Shown here: one piece after another, positions 12,057 to 24,219 of the stretch
Layout of the letters: the number at the start of each line of letters is the position of its first letter
Numbering within the stretch: position 1 is the first letter of the stretch
NCBI GenBank assembly: GCA_029990175.1
Contig: JARKIP010000011.1
Span: 8,494,001 to 8,558,000 of the forward strand
Length of the DNA stretch: 64,000 bases
Reading direction: 5' to 3'
From: Petunia secreta
Lineage: Eukaryota > Streptophyta > Magnoliopsida > Solanales > Solanaceae
Notes under the pieces: generated by a model
Told to the model about the DNA's origin: nothing
Databases searched by the model: none
The model's input: only the letters and a program-made list of their open reading frames with translations
Made by a program: the position numbers and the translations under genes

Positions 12057-12964
12057 GTTAGTGGGAGCATTGCACGGCAGTCATGGAGAATATCGCAAGA
12101 GTTACAATCGGAAGTGGAACTGCAATGGCTATAGGGGAATGTTGACGCGGTTCAAGGAGGATATCATGCACACTTCGCTCCTAAACTCGTCAACGCACCA
12201 TAAGGGAATTAAAATAAGAGAAATTTTTACAGTGCTTACTGGGACGGTTGAGACAAAGGCTATGAAGGAAGAAATCTGGTCTAGGAGCCTGTGATATCTG
12301 ATTGGGGCATACCAGTATGGGAATTCCGTGAGACAATACCTGCCAAGACAGAGGAGAAACTTGTGTACCTACCCAATGCCCGTCCTGACTAGAGACACAT
12401 TGCTAGAGAGACAAAGGGAAAACAGATGTTGATACATAAGATAGCTGAGCTTGAGGAAGTCGAGGAACCATACATACTCCCGAAACCTGCAAAATGGCTT
12501 GGAGATTGGGTGATAGGCATCATGTTGAGGCAAGGCTATGAACCAAGAAATGGTTTGGGCAAGAACTTGGAGGGCATGGCAGAGCCCATTCGAATTGTGA
12601 TGAGGCCGGATGAGGAAAAATCGGGCATAGGATACCTCATGACTTACGAGAAGAGTATGTAAGAAGCCTCGTTGGACTTGAAGTGCTACAAAAGAAGTGT
12701 CAAGTCTCTGCTACATATTTTCTTTTCGTCCGACTACTTAGACGGTTGCAAGGGGGAGATGTCTGCAATACATAAGGATGAATCAAAGACCGCTGATACC
12801 GAAAAGGATTTGAAAGCAGGCATGGAGAAGCTGTTCCTATTTGACGAAGATTGATGTGTGATCCTGGAAGAGCATGTCGAACCTCTTGGTCTCACAAAAG
12901 AAGAATCTGGAGTTACACTGAACAATTGGTCCAGCAGCCTGGCCCGAGCATATCATAAACCTTG
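12057..12964 (+). pseudogene. Protease remainder and G-patch of the plus Ogre
   Basis: Sequence resumes at LVGALHGSHGEYRKSYN, matching LVGALQGTRGGRRKSYN of the minus copy. The protease active site itself was separated off by the insertion. The G-patch core GYEPRNGLGKNLEG is at about 12537-12580. Breaks include stops near 12292, 12659 (TAA) and 12852 (TGA). The frame leads into the conserved donor at 12965. Confidence 0.8.
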
Positions 12965-13159
12965 GTAGAGCTGGGGGATCGGTTTTCTTTTTTCATACTT
13001 TCTAAGATAAAACCTGACCGCGGGTCGTGGAATTTGCACTTTTCCTTTTGACATGTCTCCCTAAAAACATTGTTTTGTAAGGATTCATAAATAAAAGCAT
13101 TGCTCTTTTTCTCTTCTATTTTTTTAAACCATTTAATTACGTATTGTTTCATTTTTCAG
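12965..13159 (+). other. Predicted Ogre pro-pol intron (195 bp)
   Basis: The donor CTTG/GTAGAGCTG and the acceptor TTTTTCAG/CATTCA are the same words as in the minus copy at 310-513. A T-rich tract precedes the acceptor. Splicing removes the TAG stop at 12966-12968 and keeps phase with the pol frame. Two diverged copies sharing both sites and phase is good indirect evidence. Confidence 0.78.
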
Positions 13160-14481
13160 CATTCAAACTAATAATTCTATTGAATCCGCAACTGCAACGT
13201 GTAACGAAGCCACTGAGTTTAAGGAATCTGACCTTGATAATGATGATTTTGACGAGGCAAGATAGGAAGAAATTGAGAGGTTAGAAAATAAGCCTAAACT
13301 GAATTTAGAAGAAACAGAAGCGGTAATTCTGGTTGATGACAAAACAGTCAAGGAAACAAGAATTAGTGTGCATCTCACCCCAGAAGTTAGAAAGCAGTAC
13401 ATTGAATTCCTCATAGAGTATGAAGACGTACTCGCATGATCGTATGATGACATGACCGGCATAAGCACGGATATTATGGCACATAAATTATCCATTAATC
13501 CAGGCTTTCCGCCAGTCAAGCAAAAAGCTCGGACTTTCAAATCGCTGACTTTGGTGAAAATTAGAGAAGAGATGACTAAACTGCTCAATGCATGGGATCC
13601 TGAAAACAATCAAATACCTAACTTGGTTAGCCAAAATCGTTCCAGTGCCAAAGAAAGATGGGAAAATCAGAGTTTGTGTGGATTACCGGGACCTGAACAA
13701 AGCAAGCCCAAATGATGACTTCCTTTTGCCAAACATACACATCTTGATTGACAATTGTACGAAGCATGAATTAAAATCTTTCATAGATTGCTTTGCAGGA
13801 TATCATCAAGTGCTCAAGGATGAAGAGGATGCGGAAAAGACAGCTTTCACCACTTCTTGTGGAACTTACTGCTACAAAGTGATGTTGTTCGGTTTGAAGA
13901 ATGCTGGAGCTACTTACATGAAGGCAATGACTACCATGTTCCATGATTTTATGCATAAAGAGATTGAGGTATATGGGGATGATGTGATTATCAAGTCAAG
14001 AAGAAGCTCAGAGCATTTGGACAATCTGCGCAAGTTCTTCAATCGCTTGAGGAAATTCAACTTGAAGCTGAATCCGGCAAAGTGCGCTTTCGATTTTCCA
14101 GCTGGGAAGTTATTGGGTTTCATAGTCAGCAGAATAGGCATTGAATTAGACCCAGCTAAGATCAAAGCCATCCGATAATTTCCACCACCAAAAAGTAAGA
14201 AAGAGGTCATACATTTCTTGGGACGGCTCAACTACATCAGTCGATTCATAGCTCAATCCACTGTCATCCGTGAGCCAATTATCAAATTACTAAAGAAAGG
14301 TGCAGCGATCGAGTGGACGGAAGATTGCCAGAAAGCATTTGACAGGATAAAGAAGTATTTGTCTGTGCTGGTTCCCGAACCTGGGCGACCTTTGATATTG
14401 TACCTGTCAGTGGTAGATTCAGCATTTAGTTGTGTACTGGGGCAGCATGACTCAACAGGGAGAAAGGAGCAGGTGCATTGA
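13160..14481 (+). pseudogene. Ogre reverse transcriptase with linker and start of RNase H
   Basis: An acidic linker leads to RT. Readable RT motifs are VPVPKKDGKIRVCVDYRDLN (13638-13700), DCFAGYHQ (about 13785), the catalytic box Y-G-D-D-V (about 13972-13986, usually Y-V-D-D) and the thumb/connection (LGRLNYISRF near 14220). The main uninterrupted RT frame is 13588-14178. Stops include TGA at 13437, TAA at 14176 and TGA at 14479. RT copies element RNA to DNA in the particle. An intact catalytic DD pair is present, but the stops and the lost 5' half make this copy inactive. Confidence 0.9.
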
Positions 14482-15240
14482 CTTGAGTAGCACCAAAGCT
14501 GAGGCACTATCTGATATCCTATGCAACTTTGTTGATATCGAGGATGGACCCACTCAAGTATATTTTCCAAAAGCCGATGCCTATCGGGAAATTAGCCAAA
14601 TGGCAAATGTTACTGAGTGAATTTGACATAACCTTTGTCATTCAAAAAGTGGTAAAAGCTCAAGCCCTAGCAGATCACATGGCCGAGAATTATGTAGATG
14701 ACGACTTCGAGCCTTTGCAAACTTACTTCCCCGACGAGGAGGTCATGTTCGTTGGAGAAGACATTGCAGAAGAATCTGATGGATGGAGATTATTCTTTGA
14801 TGGAGCGGTAAACTTCAAAGGAGGCGATATTTGGAGCAGTATTGGTTTCCGAGATAGGCCAACATTATCCTGTCACGGCCAAATTCAGATTCCCTTGCAC
14901 CAATAACATGGCAAAATATGAAGCTAGCATCTTGGGGCTTAGAATGGCGGTAGACATAAACATACAAGCATTGTTAGCAATCGAAGATTCCGATCTGTTA
15001 GTCCATAAAGTCCGAGGTAAATGGACAATAAAGAATTCCAAGATATTTCCATACTTAGAGTGCATAAAAGAACTAAAGCAGAGGTTCACCAAAATAGAAT
15101 TCCGGCACGTGCCTAGACTATAGAATGAGTTTGCGGATGCCTTGGCTACCATACCCTCCACGATCCAGCATCCTGACAAGAACTACACTGGCGCCATACC
15201 CGTAGTAGTGAAAGACAACCAGTATATTACTTTCATGTAG
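14482..15240 (+). pseudogene. RNase H end and archaeal-type second RNase H (aRNH)
   Basis: After the classical RNase H remnant, a second RNase H-like fold starts at WRLFFDGAVNFKG (about 14785-14825), with the strand-1 Asp. It continues in another frame with TNNMAKYEASILGLRMA (about 14900-14950), which has the N-x-A-E helix. The next stretch (DLLVHKVRGKW, about 14990-15020) normally carries a D-S pair. Dual RNase H with an archaeal-type copy is a trait of the Tat/Ogre branch. A frameshift near 14850 and a TAG at 15121 break it. Confidence 0.8.
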
Positions 15241-16509
15241 AAGAAGAGTTGGACGGGAAGCCATGATTCCATGACATCAAGAATTTCCTCAAGGACCACA
15301 CTTATCTGAAAAATACTACAATCCTCCAAAAGAAGACGTTGAGGAGATTAGCTAGCAGTTTCTTTTTGAATGATGAAGTCCTGTACAAAAGAACACCTGA
15401 TTTGGGTCTGCTGAGATGTGTAGATGCTAATGATGTTGCAAGACTGCTAGAAGAGGTACATGCTGGAACGTGCGGCCCGCACATGAATGGCTTCGCGCTC
15501 GCAAAGAAGATCTTAAGAGCTGGCTATTTCTGGATGACGATGGAGCATGACTGCATAAAGAACACAAAGAAATGTCATCAATACCAAGTCCACAGAGACA
15601 TGATCCGAGTACCTCCAAGCTAGCTGAATGTTATGGGATCACCTTGGTCCTTTGCTGCCTGGGGGATTGACTTTATAGGTCCAATTGAACCCGCTGCATC
15701 AAACGGACATCAGTTCATATTGGTAGCCATTGACTACTTTAACAAATAGGTGGAAGATGTGTCATACAAGTCGGTAATGAAGAAAGTGGTGGCAAATTTC
15801 GTTTGTGACAAAATGATCTATCAGTTCGGCATTCCTAAGTCAATCGTCACTGACAATGGATCCAATCTCAATAGTGACTTGATGAAAGCAACATGTGACA
15901 CTTTCAAGATCGAGCACTGCAATTCTCCAGCATACATACCTCAGATGAATGGAGCAGTGGAGGTAGCCAACAAAAATATCAAGAAAATAATGCGCAAGAT
16001 GATAGATAATTCGAAGCAATGGCATGAGAGTGCCATATGCTTTGTCGGGATATCGCACTACGGTAAGGACATCAACAGGATCCACTCCTTACTTGTTAGT
16101 CTATGGCATAGAAGCAGTGATACCTGCAAATGTCGAGGTACCTTCTCTAAGAATCCTCTATGAAGCAGAACTGAAAGACGCTGAATGGATTATAGGAAGA
16201 ATGGAAAAATTAGCACTAATTGACAACAAGAGGATGAATGCAATATGTCATGTACAGTTATATCAAAAAAGGATGGAAAAGGCATTTAACAGGAAAGTCC
16301 GAGTGAGATCTTTCGAACCTGCGCAGTTGGTTCTGAAGAAGATAATCCCTAATCAAGAAGAAGCAAAAGGCAAGTTTGCACCAAGTTGGTAAGGGTCGTA
16401 CATAGTTCATTGATTTTTGACCGGAGGAGCATTGGTACTAGCAGAGATGGACAGAGAAATTTGGCCAAAACCGATCAATGCAGACGCTGTCAAAAGATAC
16501 TATGTCTAA
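15241..16509 (+). pseudogene. Ogre integrase, broken
   Basis: The zinc-binding N-terminus is visible around 15450-15600 (H-A-G-T-C-G-P-H and C-H-Q-Y-Q in place of C-x2-C). The core has GIDFIGPI (about 15664), IVTDNGSNLNSDL (about 15843-15882) and NGAVEVANKN (about 15948-15977), giving the D, D, E triad. The C-terminal part continues to about 16509 (KRYYV then stop). Stops near 15621, 15748 and 16390 and a frameshift near 16060 interrupt it. Integrase would join element DNA to the chromosome. Confidence 0.85.
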
Positions 16510-17144
16510 ATACCTGCACTAGATAATAGCCTTATTGTTTATGCAATATCTCTTGTAATCTGGAACTACGTTATGACCTGATTCCCCAAGTGGGATACGT
16601 AGGCAACCTATCCAAGTTTCGGTTGCATTAATGCAAAATTTTATTTTCCCCACGAAGTAGACACTAGGGCAGAATTTTTTAGGACCTCTCAAAAATTCCA
16701 AAAGGACAGACAGAACTGACACTGGGGTTTCGAAAGAAAGTAAAGTGCAGAAACTAGGATAGTCCCCTCAAAATTCATCTAAAGAAGGTTCTAGTATGGT
16801 TTGAGGAGCAAGCAATATCAATATTGTACAATGCATCTGCGATTCAATAGAAATAAAGCACATTTTTTTTAACAAATATTTTTCAAAACACTTGCATTAT
16901 TTTCTTTATTTCTTTATATCCCGATTAGCTTGAATAAGGTTATGGCATTCACAAAGATGTTACAAGAAGAAGGTGCAAAGCAAACAGAGAATGCACAAGT
17001 CAAACCTTCCTCCCGTTACTCACAAATTTTCATTTGAACGCAGGCACCATAAAGGCAGAAAAATGAAAATCTTCCTAACAATATTGCAGACACAACAATG
17101 ACACCCTATCTTGCACTTCACTTTACTTTTGTTCGCAGGGTACA
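16510..17144 (+). other. Ogre 3' untranslated region, first part
   Basis: This is non-coding sequence after the integrase stop. I see no gene, RNA or strong repeat in it. Confidence 0.5.
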
Positions 17145-17420
17145 CACCCCGACGCGACAGGCATACATCTCACGACGAGAGGCAGTAGTAGTAGGTTCTC
17201 ATTACGAGGAGGCAGTAGTAGTTTTCATTCCTTGACATGCATGTAGGTTCTCATTACGAGGAGGCAATAGCAGCACTAACGAGCAATAGGTTCCCTTTAT
17301 GAGGAGGCATACATCTCACGACGAGAGGCAGTAGCAATAGGTTCTCATTACGAGGAGGCATACATCTCACGACGAGAGGCAGTAGCAGTGCTGACAAGCA
17401 CATAGGTCTCCTTACGAGAG
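17145..17420 (+). repeat. Imperfect tandem repeats in the Ogre 3' UTR
   Basis: Interleaved modules recur: CATCTCACGACGAGAGGCAG (near 17168, 17309 and 17361) and GGTTCTCATTACGAGGAGGC (near 17195, 17248 and 17340), with spacing near 50 bp in the best-preserved part. CTC..GAG pairs inside each module could form small hairpins. Repeat blocks before the 3' LTR are common in Ogre-type elements. Confidence 0.75.
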
Positions 17421-17646
17421 CCATTGGCAAGATGATCCAACAACAGGAAATTCTATTTATGCATATACTTACATATTATTTTGCAAAACTCACTTTTATC
17501 ACAGGACATACAATCCGGCGTTGCAAAGACTCTACAATCTAGCACCCCGCACAAACATTCGCAATTTCTATATACACCTTCATAGAGTCACGATAAAATT
17601 GGCCGCTCTGTCAACGTCTTTGCCCAAAGACTCTTTTCATCATCCT

Positions 17647-17664
17647 GGGGCAAAGAGGGGCAGC
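17647..17664 (+). promoter_or_regulatory. Polypurine tract of the plus Ogre
   Basis: The purine-rich word GGGGCAAAGAGGGGCAGC lies directly before the TGTTGA start of the 3' LTR. This is the expected site for plus-strand DNA priming. Confidence 0.75.
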
Positions 17665-19265
17665 TGTTGATCCCCAATTTTATCCTTCCTGTTTTAGTAG
17701 ATATTTCTCAGACAAAATTGCACTAATAACCCTGTAATCATCATCATACAAAACCCTTGTCTCACACAAGCTCTCCAATTCGGCTAATTTTTAAAGACAC
17801 CCTCACAAATTACCGTTATTTCACAACTTCGTGCATGCCCAGTCACAAATCTTGCAATTACTTCCACACTCTGAGAAAATTTCTCAAATTATTTTAAACC
17901 TCAAAACATTTTTAAAGTTAATTTTACAATTTTCTACAGTTTTATATGAATTTTATACATATTTATACCCATTTTACAACCATTATATACACTATATATA
18001 CACCTCACATATACATCTCACACATTTACACTTAAACACATCACTATGCCACGTACACACACATCAGATCCACGTGGGCATACGTGGAAAAATCTTTGTC
18101 GTCCAGTCGTTTGATCTATCGGTGGAGAGTGAAAATTCAATTTCTAACTATACCGTCAACCCCCTAACCCTAATTCCCTTCCCATTTTCCCCAAGTCAAT
18201 GCTGCCTACCCTCTTACTCTCTCTCTCTCTCTCTCGACGCGCAAGCCCTAGTACCACTTTCCATGGCCATTTTCGGCCGTTTCCACCGGCAAATTCAAAA
18301 CCAAATACACCCTCGTGTTCCCCTTGACCTCTGCAACAACACCCCCATGCCCATTTTTCATTACGACGAACGTCAGATGTTGACCTCTTCAGCGTCTCTG
18401 TCGTCCGAAAGAGAACTCCAGCCATGGTTAAGCAAAACCTAAAGTCACTATCAGAAAAAGGAGAAAACCCAACGCATGGGTAATCGGAGGGGGTTCTAAT
18501 TCGATCTGAACGTTTAAACGGGTAACCCTTGTCACTTTTCGATGGTCCTGAACTTGTGTGATGTTACGCCCAAAACTTGCCTGGCTTTTATGTGCATTAG
18601 CATGTTCGTGTACTGGTGGTTAATTAGTTAAGATGAAATTCCTACTATTATTAATTTTTGCTTAATACACTGACCTAGTTAGACATTGCCTTTGAACTTT
18701 CGTATGCTTGAGTTCGTGGGATGTACTCTAGATCATCCCTGTTAGTTTCAAGATGTAGATATTGTGCCAGTTTGTGAATTGATCATGATCATGATCATGC
18801 TTGTGTTGCAAATATAGTTGCCCTCTTGTTCTGTTAAAACATATAATTTTTTTGAATTCATGATTAACCTGGATTGAAATTTTAATGGATAATTTGATTT
18901 ACATGATTAAAGGATTATGATTAGCTTAGTTGGAATTCTTTGATTGATATTTGAATGGAAATTTGTTATAGTAATTGATAGGGTATCAATTTGAGCCTTT
19001 TTGAAACCAGTTAAGTTGGTCGATTGATTCTTGAACCTAAATTAGTGTCAGACACCCTTGTGTACTGATTCTTGAACCTGGCTTTGTTATTGTTAAAATG
19101 AGGGACACATACTTGTTTTAGGATCTAGTTTACCTTAAACTTGGGGTACTGATTGACCTATACATGGAAAGTCCACTTAATTGGATCCTCTTAATCATGG
19201 GAACCATTATTCCTTTGCCTTTTTTGTGTCCTGCCCATTTAAACTTAAGCCCCTCACCCCTCACC

Positions 19266-19273
19266 TATATAAA
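19266..19273 (+). promoter_or_regulatory. Putative TATA box of the plus Ogre LTR
   Basis: TATATAAA followed by ACTAGTCT lies about 1.6 kb into the LTR, matching the position of TATATAAA in the minus Ogre LTR. Confidence 0.55.
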
Positions 19274-19400
19274 CTAGTCTTGTTCTGCACAACACAGACA
19301 CATTCAGACACTGGAAATACAGACACACACTTGATACATTGAATATACAAAAATAAAGGCAAAATCAATAGCAATACTTTTTGTTACTCTTGTATACTTC

Positions 19401-19402
<2 letters not shown>

Positions 19403-19474
<72 letters not shown>
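19403..19474 (+). repeat. (CT)n microsatellite, 72 bp
   Basis: An uninterrupted CT dinucleotide run lies 130 bp downstream of the putative LTR TATA box, so it would fall in the transcribed R/U5 part. Confidence 0.97.
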
Positions 19475-19475
<1 letters not shown>

Positions 19476-21186
19476 GGAGTACTTCACACTGCCTAGACAA
19501 TGTCTATCGGTTTGTTGCAATTCTTGGTAAGGTATAACTCTTTAACTGAATCCATGCTATTCTCTATTTAATCTGCCTATGTCTGTGCTCCTTGCTTGAT
19601 CTCTGTTTGTATGTATATGTGTTTGTTTTGGCTGTTCTCTGGCCCCTGCTAAACTCTGCTCACAGCTTGTTTGGATGGTCCTGGAAAGGCCATACCAGTT
19701 TTGTCAACTACAGGAGTTTGGAGTTTACCATGCCCAGTGATTATACCATATCTAGTGTAGGTCTTTTGAGGTGTGATCATTGAGGTTATGGCCTATGTAA
19801 GCAGTTACAAGGCATCTACTTACCTTCTCATCCCCTTTATAACCCCTTAGATTATATGTATTTGTTAGAATCCCTGCCTGTATCTATATATGCTTTGCAG
19901 TTATCCCATAGCCATCTAGGGGCCCTTTCTCTGAACCTTCACTCGTTTGTGTGTTTTGCATCATCATACTAGTTAAAAAATAGGAATTTGCGTGACATGT
20001 TAAAGCAATTTGGTAATCAAGTTGGCATGAAAGTTTTGAATGTTGTGTTAAATAGTATTTTGATTTGATGCATGAAATCTGATACCTTATACTAAACGGG
20101 GGGCTATATGTGAAATAATTGTTAAAATCCAGACTGTTTCTATAAAAAGAAATTAATCTGCCCCTACTTTTTGCATAATTAATACGGGCCCACAACTTAT
20201 TTTAAAACTTGGCCCTTTGTATGTTTAAACTGATTTTTGACAATCTTTAGTCTTTTGTACACTAATCTAATAGTGTATAGGGGAGTATAAGTTTAGGGGT
20301 TAACTATACAAATTTATATATATATTTTCAAAGCCTATCTACATCAGCTAACATGTATTTGCATGCTTATATACGTATTACTTATGTGTGGGAGCATATT
20401 ATCTTCATTTGTGTGTTTTATGCTCCCTATTTTTCAAAAACAGCCTCTATACAAATATTTTCAAAACTGACCCCAAAAGTAAATAGCCATTAAGGTTAGG
20501 GTTTGATAATTAATGTCAAATCACGCCGACCCAGAATGGCTAACATTTTTTGCCAAAAATAACCACAATTTGGTTTTATGTCAATTTAAAATCATCTTCA
20601 AAATCTGTCTGTTTTGTAAACTGGCCTAGTTATTGAATTTGCATAAATAAACTGATTTCTGACATTTCTTGCAAATTTAGCCTCTGTTAATATTTAAATT
20701 GCTGAACTGCTGGGCAAAGGTGCGATTAGGCATAGGGCTTAGGTCGTTTCTGCAAATTATTAAGGCGCAGAACTTGAACCCCACTTTCCTTGTCTAAACT
20801 GTTTGCGTAAATGTCCCTGCTAGTATAACTAATTGAGATTTTTGTTTTAGTTGACCTTGAAATTGAAGCATAACTGTGTACTTTAATTGTTTATTCTATA
20901 ATTATTTCTTAACATCCCAAAAATGAAAACTCGAGGCGGAACAACCTTTCGTGGGACTTGAAGAAGTGTATAACACCTTCTTCTCCGAGTCATTTGGACT
21001 TCTAACCTTAGAATCTCTGAAAATATAACTTCCCGGAGTTAAACCTTGACCTCATAGACATTTTAGGTGACTCTATACACCTTAAAAGACTCTCTTAGGT
21101 GGCAACTCCAAACTCAATTCAACTGAGTTACCTAGTCAAACCCTAGCCTTGACTCATTGCGAGTTAGGTAAAAGGTGGGTGCGACA

Positions 21187-22456
21187 TTGACCGTCAGTCT
21201 GCGGATGGAATGTCGTGCTAAGCTGCACCTGGGTCCCTAACTCCCTCTAAAAAGACTACCAAAACTGGGAAGTAAACTGGTAAGCACGATCAGATACGAT
21301 ATACACTGAAGTGCCATGCATCCTAACCACATGATCAATGAAAATTTTAGCCAATCTCTAAGCTAAATCAGTAGTCTTCAAAGGGATGAAGTGAGTGGAT
21401 TTAATTAGTCTATCAACAATGACCCAGACCGAATCATGGCGCCGCACGGTCTTTGGCAGACCAACTACAAATCCTTAGTGATATGCTCTCATTTCCACTC
21501 GAAAATGGGTAGTGCCTGAGCTAACCCAACAGGTCTCCTATGCTCGTACTTAACTTGTTAATAGTTCAAGCAACGAGACACATAATTGAACACGTCCCTC
21601 TTCATCCCCTTCCACCAATATAGCTCTCGGAGATCATGATACATCATAGTAATGCATGGATGAAAAAAATAATGCAAGCTATGAGCCTCGCGAAGCACTA
21701 AATGCCTCAAATCATTGACATCAGGGACATAGAGCTGGCCATTAAACTGAAGAACTCCATCTGAATCTTGCTCGAAGGAAGGAGCTCCTCTACTTAGGAT
21801 ACGACTACGCAACTCCTACAAATGAAGATCCTCAAACTATCTTCCCTTAATCTGACTGACTAAGGAAGACTGAGATGCAACACATACCAAGACTCAATTG
21901 GAGTATGGGAGAAGAAATCTCAATCCAGAGTCATCAAGGGACTACAACTCTTGGGCCAAAGGTTTCATGTCATCAAAAAGAAAAGCTAAGCTGCCCATGG
22001 ACTTCCTGCTCAAAGCATCTGCTACCACATTCGCCTTTCCATAATAATAGCAGATGGTGAGATCATAATATTTAATTAATTCTAGCTACCTATGTTGCCG
22101 GCCATTAAGATCTTTTTGAGAGAGAAGATTTTACAAGCTCTTGCGATCGGTATACACCTCACAAGGCTCGCCATAAAGATAGGGCCTCCAAATCTTCAGA
22201 TAAAAAATCACACCTGCCAACTCTAAATCATGAGTCGAATAATTCTTCTCATTTGGCTTTAACTGTTTGAAAGCATAAGAAATCACCCTCCAGTGCTACA
22301 TAAGAACACAACCAAGGCCCACACGGGATGCATCACAATAGACTACAAATCCACTTATGCCAGAAGGAAGGGATAACACTGGAGCTGAAGTCAATAAGGC
22401 CTTGAGCTTCTGGAATATCGCCCACACTCATCAGACCATTGGAACTGAACCGCCTT
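21187..22456 (-). pseudogene. Integrase and RNase H of the minus Tekay-like element
   Basis: The integrase zinc-binding domain reads VLREAHSLHYFFHP, then YWWKGMKRDVFNYVSRC, at 21558-21720. The core contains VWVIVDRLIKS and IVSDRAYQFTS near 21290-21430 and reaches FHPQTDGQ at the junction, so the third acidic residue is cut off. The 22000-22456 part is degraded RNase H. No frame is open throughout. Confidence 0.8.
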
Positions 22457-23166
22457 TTAGGTCAAGCGAGTCAGGGGAGCTACAATAGTGGAAAACTTCT
22501 CCACGAACCTCCGATAATAACCTGTTAGACCAAGAAAGCTGTGAATCTCCGTCGACGAAGTAGGACGAGGCCGATTCTGCACCGCTTTGATTTTCTTCGG
22601 ATAAACCTTGATACCCTCACTAGATACCACGTGACCCAAGAATTCCATAGAATCAAGCCAAAATTCGCATTTTAAGAACTTGCCATACAACTTACGATCA
22701 CAGAGGGTCTGAAGAATCACCTCAAATGATAATCATGTTCCTCACGACTGTGAGAATAGATAAGAATGTCACCGATAAAGACAGTGATGAAGGAATCGAG
22801 GAACAACTTAAATATTCGATTCAGAAGATCCATAAATGCTGCAGGGGTATTAGTCAGCCCAAAAGACATAGCTAGGAACTCGTAATGGCCGTAACAAGTC
22901 CTAAAACTAGTCTTTGGGATATCTTACTCCTGAATCTTTAGCTAATGACAACCAGATCGCAAATCGTTCTTAGAAAAGAATCTGGCGCCCTGCAACTGAT
23001 CAAATAAATCATCAATACGAGGCAAGGGGTACTTATTCTTGATGGTGACTTTATTCAGCTTTTGATAATCAATGCACATCCGCATGGTCCCATCTTTCTT
23101 CTTCACGAACAGAATGGGAGCACCGCAACGAGAAATACTATTTCTAATGAATCCCTTATCAAGCAA
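22457..23166 (-). pseudogene. Reverse transcriptase of the minus Tekay-like element
   Basis: Two open pieces carry clear RT motifs. These are [20 protein letters not shown] and [20 protein letters not shown] (22942-23166), then KCEFWLDSMEFLGHVVSSEG and FLGLTGYYRRFVEKFS (22457-22720). Between them lies the F-I-D/G-D-I catalytic region in broken frames. Family signatures fit chromovirus RT. Confidence 0.85.
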
Positions 23167-24030
23167 ATCCTACAACAGCTCCTTCAACTCTAATGGAGCC
23201 ATGCGATAAGGAGGAAAGGAAATAGGCTGAGTCCCTGACACTATACAAATGCCAAACTCGATCTCTCAATCAGGAGGAAGTCCCGGGAGATCATCTGGAA
23301 GCGCATAAGAGAACTCCGTCACAAAACGAACAGAACCCATGGATGGAATCTCCATAGTGATATCTCAAACCATCGCAAGATACGCTGAACACACTTCATC
23401 CATCATCTGATACGCCTTCAGGAAAGAAATAATTCGCCCTGTGGGTGGCAAATAAGAGCCTTTCCACACCACCGATGTTGAACAAGGAAAAGATAACTGA
23501 AGAGACTTCGCATGACAGTCTAAGGTGCCATGACATGACGCTAACCAATCCATGCCGATAATGACATCAAAATCATATCTAACACCAGAAGGTCCACCCG
23601 AGTTTCACGACCACCAAAGGACACGGTACAAGCTAGATAAACTCAATCCACCACAATCGTGTCTCTGATAGGAGTGGAAACTTAATGGATCACAGAGACG
23701 CATATAATCAACATGAAAACCCAAAACAAAATAAGGAGAGACATATGAATAGGCAGATCTTGGATCTACCAAAGAATATGCATATCGACCAAAAACAAAT
23801 AGAGTACATGTAACAACAACTAGAGATGCCTCAGCATCCTGCCTGGCAAGCAATGCATATAATTGTCTTTGTGGCTGAGCAGAGCTACCACTCTAAGATC
23901 CACCTTTGGAGGAATCACCCGAACCATGACCACGGCCTCTACCGCGGCCAACACCTCCACCTCATGGAGCAGTAGGCATAGGGTCTGCCACTGACACCTC
24001 GGCCTCTCACTGAGCAGCCGATTGTGTTCT
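23167..24030 (-). pseudogene. Protease and gag C-terminal remnant of the minus Tekay-like element
   Basis: A protease-like segment reads LVDPRSAYSYVSPYFV at about 23740-23785, where D-P-G-S-T/A-H-S-Y-V is usual, and DWLASCHGTLDCHAK at about 23500-23553 corresponds to the conserved D-W-L motif. Gly/Arg-rich sequence near 23920-23960 (GRGRGHG-like on the minus strand) is the gag tail. The rest of gag is absent. Confidence 0.75.
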
Positions 24031-24219
24031 CACCATTTATTGTAAAAGAATTATCAAAAATATTTAACTTCAGATAAGAAGACTCACGCACGACGTGGAA
24101 AGAAAGAAAAGAAACTGCCTAAATTCTACCGTAGCCTCTCGTAGATAGGTACGGACGTCTCCGCCCAATCAGTGAGACTCTATTAGACATTGTCATGATC
24201 TAGAAAAACTCTAAATCGG

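Larger units (their letters stand above)
12057..21186 (+). mobile_element. Ogre/Tat-lineage retrotransposon, plus copy, 3' part
   Basis: The order is protease remainder, G-patch, intron, pol N-terminus, RT, RNase H, archaeal-type RNase H, integrase, repeat-rich 3' UTR, polypurine tract and 3' LTR. The left end is cut in the protease codons by insertion of the minus Ogre at 12056/12057. The missing 5' LTR, ORF1 and gag should lie beyond the left edge of the window. The right end (21186) abuts a Tekay-like integrase, so this Ogre had itself inserted into that element. Stops in every domain show decay. Confidence 0.9.
17665..21186 (+). repeat. 3' LTR of the plus Ogre (3522 bp)
   Basis: It starts TGTTGATCCCCAATTTTATC after the polypurine tract and ends GGTGGGTGCGACA. 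It includes a TATATAAA box at 19266 and a 72-bp CT microsatellite at 19403-19474. TTAGGTGGCAACTCC lies near 21095-21109, about 80 bp before the end and related to the PBS start. Flanking sequence at 21187 is integrase of another element. Confidence 0.9.

Noticed and set aside
11543..12070. 175-codon minus-strand frame at the start of the minus Ogre LTR
   Set aside because: It starts outside the LTR boundary and runs in a different relative frame from the plus Ogre LTR frame. Chance open frame.
13160..16509. Endogenous pararetrovirus as the source of the RT segments
   Set aside because: RT is followed by RNase H, integrase, polypurine tract and an LTR in all cases, and no movement or coat protein region is seen. 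These are Ty3/gypsy retrotransposons.
17831..18442. 203-codon frame near the start of the plus Ogre LTR
   Set aside because: Low-complexity His/Tyr/Leu-rich LTR sequence. The homologous frame in the minus Ogre LTR is closed by stops, so it is not conserved.
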